Assembly (NCBI RefSeq): GCF_001952935.1
Contig: NZ_CP018319.1
Coordinates: 4,050,001 to 4,114,000 of the forward strand
Reading direction: 5' to 3'
DNA length: 64,000 nucleotides
Source of the DNA: Pseudomonas frederiksbergensis
GTDB lineage: Bacteria > Pseudomonadota > Gammaproteobacteria > Pseudomonadales > Pseudomonadaceae
Shown piece by piece: positions 56,939 through 64,000 of this stretch (position 1 is its first letter; the number at the start of each line of letters is the position of its first letter). Under the pieces are notes generated by a model. The model was not told the DNA's origin. It searched no databases and was given only the letters and a program-made list of their open reading frames with translations. Both the position numbers and the translations under genes were made by a program.

Positions 56939-57724
56939 ATGCTTCCGGCTCTATGGGTTGCCAAAACAGGTCTGTCCGCCCAGGACACCAACCTGACGAC
57001 CATTTCCAACAACCTGGCCAACGTGTCGACCACGGGTTTCAAACGTGACCGCGCCGAGTTCCAGGACTTGCTCTACCAGATCAAACGCCAGCCAGGCGCC
57101 CAGTCGACCCAGGACAGCGAACTGCCGTCGGGTCTGCAAGTGGGTACCGGTGTGCGCATCGTCGGCACCCAGAAAAACTTCACCGCCGGCAGCCTGCAAA
57201 CCACCGAGCAGCCGTTGGACATGGCCATCGACGGTCGCGGTTTCTTCCAGATTCTGCAGCCGGACGGCACCACGTCCTACACCCGTGACGGTACGTTCCA
57301 CCTCGATTCCAACGGCCAGATCGTCAATTCCAGTGGCTTCGCCCTGGAGCCGGCCATTGTCATCCCGAACGATGCCCAGACCTTCACGGTCGGTCGCGAC
57401 GGCACCGTGTCCATCACCGTTACCGGCAACCCGGCCTCCCAGGTGATCGGCAACCTGCAAACCGCCGACTTCATCAACCCGGCCGGTCTGCAGGCGGTAG
57501 GCAACAACCTGTTCCTGGAAACCGCGGCCAGCGGCGCGCCGCAAGTCGGTACCCCGGGCCTGGCCGGTTTCGGCACCACGCTGCAGAACACCCTGGAAAC
57601 CTCGAACGTCAGCACCGTTGAAGAGATGGTCAACATGATCACCACTCAGCGCGCTTACGAGATGAACTCCAAGGTGATCTCCACCGCCGACCAGATGCTC
57701 TCGTTCGTAACGCAGAATCTGTAA
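56939..57724 (+). CDS. flgG: flagellar distal rod protein FlgG
   Basis: A 261-aa distal rod subunit, the usual length. MLPALWVAKTGLSAQDTNLT and ISNNLANVSTTGFKRDRAEF form the N-terminal export/polymerisation helix, QPLDMAIDGRGFFQI the D1 domain, and TSNVSTVEEMVNMITTQRAY the C-terminal helix. 45 nt behind flgF. Confidence 0.97.
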   Translation: MLPALWVAKTGLSAQDTNLTTISNNLANVSTTGFKRDRAEFQDLLYQIKRQPGAQSTQDSELPSGLQVGTGVRIVGTQKNFTAGSLQTTEQPLDMAIDGRGFFQILQPDGTTSYTRDGTFHLDSNGQIVNSSGFALEPAIVIPNDAQTFTVGRDGTVSITVTGNPASQVIGNLQTADFINPAGLQAVGNNLFLETAASGAPQVGTPGLAGFGTTLQNTLETSNVSTVEEMVNMITTQRAYEMNSKVISTADQMLSFVTQNL

Positions 57725-57776
57725 TCAAGTCTATGAGGCGGCCATGAGGTCGCCTGCAACACCGTGAGGTAGGGTC

Positions 57777-58472
57777 ATGAATCGCTTCGTATCTGTTCTG
57801 GCACTGAGTGGGGCCGTCGTGCTCGCGGGCTGCGTTGCCCCGCCGCCCAAGCCCAATGACCCTTACTACGCCCCGGTGTTGCCGCGCACGCCGCTGCCGG
57901 CTGCCGCCAATAACGGCTCGATCTACCAGGCCGGTTTCGAACAGAACCTGTACAGCGACCGCAAGGCGTTCCGGGTCGGTGACATCATCACCATCACCCT
58001 GAATGAACGCACCCAGGCCAGCAAGAACGCCAACTCGCAAATTGGCAAGAACAGCAAGACCGACATCGGCCTGAGCTCGTTTTTCGGTGGCGGCCTGAGC
58101 ACCAGCGATCCAGTGGGCAGCGGTAGCCTGAGCCTGGATGTCGGTTACGAAGGTGACCGCGCGACCAAGGGCGACAGCAAGTCCGGGCAGAGCAACAGCC
58201 TGACCGGTTCGATCACCGTGACCGTCGCTGACGTGTTGCCCAACGGCATCATCGCCGTGCGCGGCGAGAAATGGCTGACCCTCAACACCGGCGATGAGCT
58301 GGTGCGGATTGCCGGTATGGTTCGATCCGATGACATCGCCACCGATAACACTGTGTCGTCGACCCGCGTCGCCGATGCGCGCATCACCTACTCGGGCACC
58401 GGTGCATTTGCCGATGCGAGTCAGCCAGGCTGGTTCGACCGTTTCTTCCTCAGTCCGCTGTTCCCTTTCTAG
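57777..58472 (+). CDS. flgH: flagellar L-ring lipoprotein FlgH
   Basis: A 231-aa outer-membrane ring protein. The lipobox is LAGC with the lipidated Cys at about residue 19 of MNRFVSVLALSGAVVLAGC. Later motifs DIITITLNERTQASKNAN and GIIAVRGEKWLTLN, ending RFFLSPLFPF, are family hallmarks. Its stop abuts the flgI start region. Confidence 0.96.
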   Translation: MNRFVSVLALSGAVVLAGCVAPPPKPNDPYYAPVLPRTPLPAAANNGSIYQAGFEQNLYSDRKAFRVGDIITITLNERTQASKNANSQIGKNSKTDIGLSSFFGGGLSTSDPVGSGSLSLDVGYEGDRATKGDSKSGQSNSLTGSITVTVADVLPNGIIAVRGEKWLTLNTGDELVRIAGMVRSDDIATDNTVSSTRVADARITYSGTGAFADASQPGWFDRFFLSPLFPF

Positions 58473-58481
58473 GTGGCCACG

Positions 58482-59588
58482 TTGAATTTCAAAAGCCTCA
58501 TGGTGGCCGCTCTAATGCTGTCCGCAGCGTTCAACGCTCAAGCCGAACGGCTGAAGGATATCGCCAGTATTTCCGGCGTGCGTTCCAACCAATTGATCGG
58601 CTACGGCCTGGTGGTCGGGCTTAACGGCACCGGCGACCAGACGACGCAAACCCCGTTCACCCTGCAGACCTTCAACAACATGCTCTCGCAGTTCGGCATC
58701 AAGGTGCCGCCGGGTTCGGGCAACGTGCAGTTGAAGAACGTCGCGGCGGTATCGATCAGTGCCGATTTGCCGGCGTTCGCCAAGCCGGGGCAGCAGGTCG
58801 ACATCACCGTATCGTCCATCGGTAACTCCAAGAGCCTGCGCGGCGGCACCTTGCTGCTGACGCCGCTCAAGGGGATCGACGGCAATGTCTATGCGATCGC
58901 CCAGGGCAACCTGGTGGTCGGCGGTTTCGACGCCGAAGGTCGAGACGGTTCGAAGATCACCGTTAACGTTCCGTCGGCCGGTCGTATCCCGGGTGGTGCG
59001 TCGGTCGAGCGTTCGGTGCCGAGCGGTTTCAACCAGGGCAACAGCCTGACGCTGAACCTCAACCGTTCGGACTTCACTACCGCCAAGCGCATCGTCGACA
59101 AGATCAATAACATGCTCGGCCCTGGCGTTGCCCAGGCCATCGACGGCGGCTCGATTCGCGTCAGTGCGCCGCTTGATCCGAGTCAGCGCGTCGACTATTT
59201 GTCGATCATCGAGAACCTTGAAGTCGACCCGGGTCAGGCGGTGGCGAAAGTCATCATCAACTCGCGGACCGGTACCATCGTGATCGGCCAGAATGTAAAA
59301 GTCTCCCCGGCCGCCGTGACCCACGGCAGCCTGACCGTGACCATCACCGAAGACCCGATCGTCAGCCAGCCCGGCCCTCTGTCCAATGGGCAGACGGCGG
59401 TCGTGCCGCGCTCGCGGGTCAACGCCCAGCAGGAAGCCAAGCCGATGTTCAAGTTCGGCCCGGGCACCACCCTCGACGAAATCGTGCGTGCGGTGAACCA
59501 GGTCGGCGCGGCGCCGGGTGACTTGATGGCCATCCTCGAAGCCCTGAAACAGGCCGGCGCGTTGCAAGCCGACCTGATCGTGATCTGA
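58482..59588 (+). CDS. flgI: flagellar P-ring protein FlgI
   Basis: A 368-aa periplasmic ring protein with signal peptide (LMVAALMLSAAFNAQA), then ERLKDIASISGVRSNQLIGY and GTGDQTTQTPFTLQTFNNML, and the end motif GDLMAILEALKQAGALQADL. I favour the TTG at 58482, since AGGTGG lies 5 nt before it and family length fits. A GTG at 58473, directly after the flgH stop, would add three residues but has no ribosome site. Confidence 0.93.
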   Translation: MNFKSLMVAALMLSAAFNAQAERLKDIASISGVRSNQLIGYGLVVGLNGTGDQTTQTPFTLQTFNNMLSQFGIKVPPGSGNVQLKNVAAVSISADLPAFAKPGQQVDITVSSIGNSKSLRGGTLLLTPLKGIDGNVYAIAQGNLVVGGFDAEGRDGSKITVNVPSAGRIPGGASVERSVPSGFNQGNSLTLNLNRSDFTTAKRIVDKINNMLGPGVAQAIDGGSIRVSAPLDPSQRVDYLSIIENLEVDPGQAVAKVIINSRTGTIVIGQNVKVSPAAVTHGSLTVTITEDPIVSQPGPLSNGQTAVVPRSRVNAQQEAKPMFKFGPGTTLDEIVRAVNQVGAAPGDLMAILEALKQAGALQADLIVI

Positions 59589-59599
59589 GGACGGCGACC

Positions 59600-60901
59600 A
59601 TGGATATGCGCAAGGGCGGATTGGGGGTCAGCAGCAGCGATTCGGGTTCCTATTCGGACTTGAATCGCTTGAACCAACTCAAGGTCGGCGACAAGGACAG
59701 TGACGCGAACATGCGCAAGGTTGCGCAGGAATTCGAGTCGCTGTTCCTCGGTGAAATGCTCAAGTCCATGCGCTCGGCCACCGACGCGCTGGGCCAGGAC
59801 AATCCGCTCAACACACCGGCAGCCAAGCAATACCAGGAAATGTACGACCAACAGTTGGCTGTTTCCATGTCCCGTGAGGGCGGCGGTATTGGTCTGGCTG
59901 ACGTGCTGATGCGTCAGATGTCGAAGAACAAACCGCTGGCTCCGGGCGAGGCCGCTGCTGCGTCAGCCGCCAAGCAAGCTGCCGCGAAAGCCGCCGTGGA
60001 AACCCCGATTGCCGCCGGCACGGTCGCCACCCACGGTCCGCTGTCGCGCCTCAATGGCGAGCGTCCGTTGTGGGCTTCGCGCTCGGTGAAGTCGCCGGCA
60101 AGTGCGGGCGAAGGCACTCATCGCAATGATATGGCGCTGATCAATCAGCGACGTCTGGCGCTGCCGCCAAAACTGGCCGACCGCTTGCTCGCAGGGCTGG
60201 TGCCGTCGGCATCGATTCCTGCCGCGACCGCCACGACGGCACAGAACAACATCCAGATGCCGCAGAGCATCAAGACCGGCGCCGGTCCGCTGTACAACGG
60301 CGATTGGCTGGCTTCGCAAACGGATACGACATCCAGCGGGCGCCTGCAGGTTTACGGTCGTGCCATGGCGCAAATACCGCTGGCACCGGCGAAGAAAGCG
60401 TTCAGTTCCGCCGACGAATTCGTCAACACCATGCTGCCGATGGCCAAAGAGGCCGCCGAACGTATTGGCGTCGATCCGCGTTACCTGGTGGCGCAGGCCG
60501 CCCTGGAAACCGGTTGGGGCAAATCGGTCATGCGCGCCCAGGATGGCAGCAGCAGTCACAACCTGTTCGGCATCAAGGCCAGCAGCAGTTGGAAGGGCGA
60601 ATCGGCACGGGCAATCACCAGCGAATTCAGGAATGGCGAGATGGTCAAGGAGACGGCGCAGTTCCGTTCCTATGACTCTTACAAGGACAGCTTCCATGAC
60701 CTTGTGACGCTGCTGCAAACCAACAATCGCTATCAAGATGTTGTGAAGTCGGCCGATAACCCAGAACAGTTTGTGCGCGAGTTGCAAAAGGCCGGTTACG
60801 CAACCGACCCGGACTACGCAAGCAAGATTTCGCAGATAGCCAAGCAGATGACGAGTTACCAGAACTACGCTGCGGCGGGCGCTACCACCACGCCTCTATA
60901 G
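59600..60901 (+). CDS. flgJ: flagellar rod assembly protein / peptidoglycan hydrolase FlgJ
   Basis: A 433-aa two-domain protein. Residues ~1-110 form the rod-binding cap (VAQEFESLFLGEMLKSMRSA and YQEMYDQQLAVSMSREGGGI), a long Ala-rich linker follows, and the C-terminal glucosaminidase (GH73-like) carries the catalytic Glu in AQAALETGWGKSVMR plus LFGIKASSSWKG. It opens the cell wall for the growing rod. GAGGACGG precedes ATG 59600. Confidence 0.95.
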   Translation: MDMRKGGLGVSSSDSGSYSDLNRLNQLKVGDKDSDANMRKVAQEFESLFLGEMLKSMRSATDALGQDNPLNTPAAKQYQEMYDQQLAVSMSREGGGIGLADVLMRQMSKNKPLAPGEAAAASAAKQAAAKAAVETPIAAGTVATHGPLSRLNGERPLWASRSVKSPASAGEGTHRNDMALINQRRLALPPKLADRLLAGLVPSASIPAATATTAQNNIQMPQSIKTGAGPLYNGDWLASQTDTTSSGRLQVYGRAMAQIPLAPAKKAFSSADEFVNTMLPMAKEAAERIGVDPRYLVAQAALETGWGKSVMRAQDGSSSHNLFGIKASSSWKGESARAITSEFRNGEMVKETAQFRSYDSYKDSFHDLVTLLQTNNRYQDVVKSADNPEQFVRELQKAGYATDPDYASKISQIAKQMTSYQNYAAAGATTTPL

Positions 60902-60924
60902 GCATAAGCTATAAGGTCTGAACC

Positions 60925-62934
60925 ATGAGTTTGCTCAATATTGGGATGTCGGGGCTGGCTGCTGGCCATTCCTCATTGCTGACTACCGGCAATAACATCG
61001 CCAACGTCGACACCGCCGGATACTCGCGCCAGCAAACTGTGCAGAGCACCAAAGGCTCTGTTCAGAACGGCAATGTATTCATCGGCACCGGTACGACGCT
61101 GGCCGATGTGCGCCGGGTGTACAACAGTTACCTCGATGCCCAGTTGCAGACCACCACTTCGCTCAATAGCGATGCGCAAGCGTATCTGGGGCAAGCCACG
61201 CAAGTGGACAAGCTTTTGTCCGATAGCGGCACCGGTATTACCAAAACGCTGCAATCGTTCTTCTCGTCGTTGCAAACGCTGTCCGCCAACTCCAATGACA
61301 GCGCTGCACGTCAAGCGTTGTTGACCAATGCACAGGGGTTGAGCAGTCGCTTCAATGCCATCTCCCAGCAATTGAATCAGCAAGGCACGTACATCAACGA
61401 TCAACTGGGTTCGATGGCTGATCAGGTCAATAAGTTGGCGGCGACTGTTGCGGCCTACAACAAGAAAATCAGCGAGGTCAGTGGTTCGGGCGGCATGCCC
61501 AACGACCTGCTGGACCAGCGCAACGAGACCGTTCGCCAGCTCTCCGAGCTGGTGGGCACGCAGGTCTCCGAAACCAACGGCAGAATAGATATTTATTTGG
61601 GCAGCGGTCAGCCGCTGGTCATCGGTGATACGGCCAATACGTTGCGCGTGGCGGCTGACAAGAATGACCCTACCCGGTCCTCGATCATCATGGATCGCGG
61701 CAGTTCGACGATTGATATCACTTCCCGGGTCAGCGGCGGCGAGATGGGCGGCCTGTTGCGTTACCGCGATGACGTGCTGACGCCCGCCGTCAACAACCTG
61801 GGTCGCATCGCCATGGTGGTGACCGATCAGGTCAACAAACAGTTGGGGCAGGGGCTGGATCAGAACGGCAATTTCGGCTCGGCGCTGTTTAACGACATCA
61901 ATAGTCTAAAGGCCATCAGCCAGCGCAGTATCGCCAATGCCAGCAACAATCCGGCGTCCGGCAACCTCAACGTCACCATCAAAGACACCAGCAAGCTGGC
62001 GGCCAGCGATTACCAGGTGACCTTCACCAGCGCCACGGACTACAGCGTGCGTCGTCTGTCGGACAATACCGACATGGGCAGCTCCACCCTGGGCGCGACC
62101 CCTGCACTGGTCATTGATGGTTTCAGCCTGAGCCTCAACGCTGGCCCGGTGAGCGCAGGCGATACCTTCAAAATTACCCCGACACGCAGTTCCGCGGCGG
62201 ACATGACCACCGTCATGACTGATACCAAGACCTTGGCCACAGCCGCTCCGCTGACGTCCGCCAAGGCCTCGGGCAATGACGGCACCGGTGCTGTCAGCCA
62301 GCCAGCGTTGAGTACTGCCCTGGATATCTACGATCCGGTACAGCGCCTGGAAGTACAGACGGCGGTCAAGGCGGCGATGCCTGTTCGCCTGCTCATGACC
62401 AGCAGCACCGCTTATGAGATGTTCGACGCCAAGGGCGCTAGCATCGGGACCGGCAGCATCGTGCCTGGTCAGAACAACGATCTGAGTATTTCGGTGCCTT
62501 ACACGGACGCCGGGGGCGCTGCGAAAACCTTCAAGGTCGCGATGACCGTCAGCGGCAGCCCTGCCAAGGACGACAGTTTCAATATCTCGATGACTGCGCC
62601 GGACAGCACCGACAACCGCAATTCGCAAGCGCTGCTCGGTTTGCAAACCAAGGCCACGGTTGGCGCAAACGCCACCAGCCCCGGCGTAAGCTTCACTGAG
62701 GCCTACGGCGGTCTTGTCTCCTCGGTCGGCTCCATGACCAAGCAGGGTCAACTGGATGCCACGGCGACTGACACCATCCTGACCCAGGCCAGAAACTCAC
62801 GTGATTCACTGTCAGGTGTCGACCTCGATGAAGAGACCGGCAACCTAGTCAAATACCAGCAGTACTACTCGGCCTCTTCGCAGATTATCAAGACTGCGCA
62901 GGAAATTTTCAGCACTCTGATCAATGCCCTTTAA
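60925..62934 (+). CDS. flgK: hook-filament junction protein FlgK
   Basis: A 669-aa hook-associated protein 1. The N-terminal motif SLLNIGMSGLAAGHSSLLTT then GNNIANVDTAGYSRQ and the C-terminal GVDLDEETGNLVKYQQYYSA form the coiled-coil ends. It is longer than E. coli FlgK (547 aa), with an extra central domain (~330-560) as in other Pseudomonas. 23 nt behind flgJ. Confidence 0.96.
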   Translation: MSLLNIGMSGLAAGHSSLLTTGNNIANVDTAGYSRQQTVQSTKGSVQNGNVFIGTGTTLADVRRVYNSYLDAQLQTTTSLNSDAQAYLGQATQVDKLLSDSGTGITKTLQSFFSSLQTLSANSNDSAARQALLTNAQGLSSRFNAISQQLNQQGTYINDQLGSMADQVNKLAATVAAYNKKISEVSGSGGMPNDLLDQRNETVRQLSELVGTQVSETNGRIDIYLGSGQPLVIGDTANTLRVAADKNDPTRSSIIMDRGSSTIDITSRVSGGEMGGLLRYRDDVLTPAVNNLGRIAMVVTDQVNKQLGQGLDQNGNFGSALFNDINSLKAISQRSIANASNNPASGNLNVTIKDTSKLAASDYQVTFTSATDYSVRRLSDNTDMGSSTLGATPALVIDGFSLSLNAGPVSAGDTFKITPTRSSAADMTTVMTDTKTLATAAPLTSAKASGNDGTGAVSQPALSTALDIYDPVQRLEVQTAVKAAMPVRLLMTSSTAYEMFDAKGASIGTGSIVPGQNNDLSISVPYTDAGGAAKTFKVAMTVSGSPAKDDSFNISMTAPDSTDNRNSQALLGLQTKATVGANATSPGVSFTEAYGGLVSSVGSMTKQGQLDATATDTILTQARNSRDSLSGVDLDEETGNLVKYQQYYSASSQIIKTAQEIFSTLINAL

Positions 62935-62947
62935 GGAGCCGTAGAAC

Positions 62948-64000
62948 ATGCGTATTTCTACTGCACAGTATTATGCGACGACGGCAGCCAACTATCAGCG
63001 CAACTTCAACAACCTGCTGAAGTCGGCCGAGCAGGCCAGCAGTGGCGTGAAGCTCACGACGGCGGCGGATGATCCCGTAGGTGCAGCCCGTTTGCTTCAA
63101 CTCGATCAGCAAAGCGCGATGCTGGGCCAGTACACCACCAACATCAGCGCGTTGAACACCGCTCAGGCGCAGGAAGAAAGCGTGCTGGACAGCATCAACA
63201 ACGTGCTGCAAAAAGTCAGCGAGTTGGCGGTGCGTGCCGGTGGCGGTTCGTTGAACGACGATGACCGCAAATCCATTGCGGCCGAACTGGGCGCATCCGA
63301 AGATCAATTGCTGAGCCTGATGAACAGCAAGGACGCCAACGGCAAGTACATTTTTTCCGGCGCCAGCAACAACACTCAGCCCTTCGCGCGCAATAGCGAC
63401 GGCACCTACAGCTATCAGGGCGACCAGACCCAGCTGCAATTGAAGATCGGTGACTCGATGTCGCTGGGGCTCAACGATACCGGTTGGGACGTGTTCCAGC
63501 AGGCCATCAACGCCAGTCGCAGTGCGAGCACCATGACTGTTCCGACCGTTGATGACGGGCGGGTGTCTCTTTCGCCAGGGTTAGTGACTTCCGGTCCCTC
63601 CTTCGATGCGAGCTTCCGCAGTGGCGAGCCTTACACACTGTCGTTTACCAGCAGTACTCAGTACGTGATTAAGGATGCCGGAGGCAATGACGTAACTGCC
63701 GAAGCGACTCAGGGTGGGGCTTTCGACCCTAAAACTGAGGGTGGTTCCGAGATCAATTTCCGCGGTGTGACGTTTGCTCTGGATATCACCTATCAAAGTG
63801 GCGACAACGACGGCAATGCGGACGCGGTAATTGCTGGCCACAGTTTCAAGTTGACGGCAAAGCCCGACAGCTTCGTCAGCACCCGTGCTCCGGGTAACAC
63901 CTCGACTACGCTGGTTACCCAGACGTCGGTGACCAATGCGGCAGATTACAAGAGCTTTTTCCCCGAGGGTGGGGCGGTTCTGAAGTTCACCAGCCCGACT
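62948..64000 (+). CDS. flgL: hook-filament junction protein FlgL (3' end outside window)
   Basis: 351 codons are visible from ATG 62948 (MRISTAQYYATTAANYQRNF) without a stop. AAGGAG lies upstream, 13 nt after the flgK stop. The N-terminal flagellin-like helices (SSGVKLTTAADDPVGAARLL, NTAQAQEESVLDSINNVLQK) and the hinge DANGKYIFSGASNNTQPF are typical. The visible part is already longer than whole E. coli FlgL (317 aa), because a variable domain is inserted after ~residue 190. The C-terminal helix is missing from the window. Confidence 0.95.
   Translation, partial: MRISTAQYYATTAANYQRNFNNLLKSAEQASSGVKLTTAADDPVGAARLLQLDQQSAMLGQYTTNISALNTAQAQEESVLDSINNVLQKVSELAVRAGGGSLNDDDRKSIAAELGASEDQLLSLMNSKDANGKYIFSGASNNTQPFARNSDGTYSYQGDQTQLQLKIGDSMSLGLNDTGWDVFQQAINASRSASTMTVPTVDDGRVSLSPGLVTSGPSFDASFRSGEPYTLSFTSSTQYVIKDAGGNDVTAEATQGGAFDPKTEGGSEINFRGVTFALDITYQSGDNDGNADAVIAGHSFKLTAKPDSFVSTRAPGNTSTTLVTQTSVTNAADYKSFFPEGGAVLKFTSPT

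Overview
The window reads as chromosome of a Pseudomonas of the fluorescens group. The G+C content is high, coding is dense, and hallmark Pseudomonas loci are present: gbuA/gbuR, lapD/lapG, phhRABC, cpxR-spy-cpxA, aroP and flgFGHIJKL. The intergenic gaps are peppered with REP/REPIN-type inverted repeats and with six copies of a ~110-bp palindromic element. No rRNA, tRNA, insertion sequence, prophage or CRISPR array was seen. Gene order at the left end matches my recollection of P. aeruginosa PA1413-PA1422 and PA1433/PA1434.

Layout. 1-7.9 kb: end of a LysR gene, a 42-aa small protein, an MBL hydrolase, then a guanidinobutyrate-type operon (gbuA, SnoaL-like protein, NCS1 permease, SSS symporter) with its divergent regulator gbuR and a palindromic operator, then a DTW-type tRNA modification enzyme. 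8-22.3 kb: a complete biofilm-adhesin system. It has a type I secretion operon (TolC-like, ABC, HlyD-like), a 1951-aa RTX adhesin with a LapA-type retention module and a TAAG LapG site, and the lapG-lapD c-di-GMP switch. 22.4-35.7 kb: housekeeping and accessory genes (ybaN, UPF0149, recQ, a MarR regulator, a FimV-like protein, SelW-like, EamA plus AraC, LpxH-like, HD-domain, Mpo1-like, AraC, trkH, nitroreductase). 35.8-45.2 kb: a Cpx-type envelope stress system with a CpxR box, then yciI-yciB, PHP phosphatase, yciO, scpA, scpB, DUF1289 and rluB. 45.3-47.4 kb: an island-like segment with an M29-fold metallopeptidase, a 45-aa putative precursor peptide, a hairpin between them and AT-rich upstream DNA. 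47.5-55.8 kb: aroP, arfB, an MFS transporter, two small proteins, and the phenylalanine catabolic operon phhABC with divergent phhR. 56.1-64 kb: the flagellar rod/ring/hook-junction operon flgF-flgL behind an RpoN promoter; flgL runs off the window.

Most novel candidate: the 45.4-46.5 kb pair (small acidic leader-like peptide ending in a short hydrophobic/Trp tail, an attenuator-type hairpin, an M29-fold enzyme with intact-looking metal ligands). It has the architecture of a minimal RiPP-like or peptide-maturation cassette. The best-supported integrated system is the adhesin locus, where the cleavage site, protease triad, degenerate GGDEF/EAL receptor and dedicated secretion machine can all be read from the sequence.
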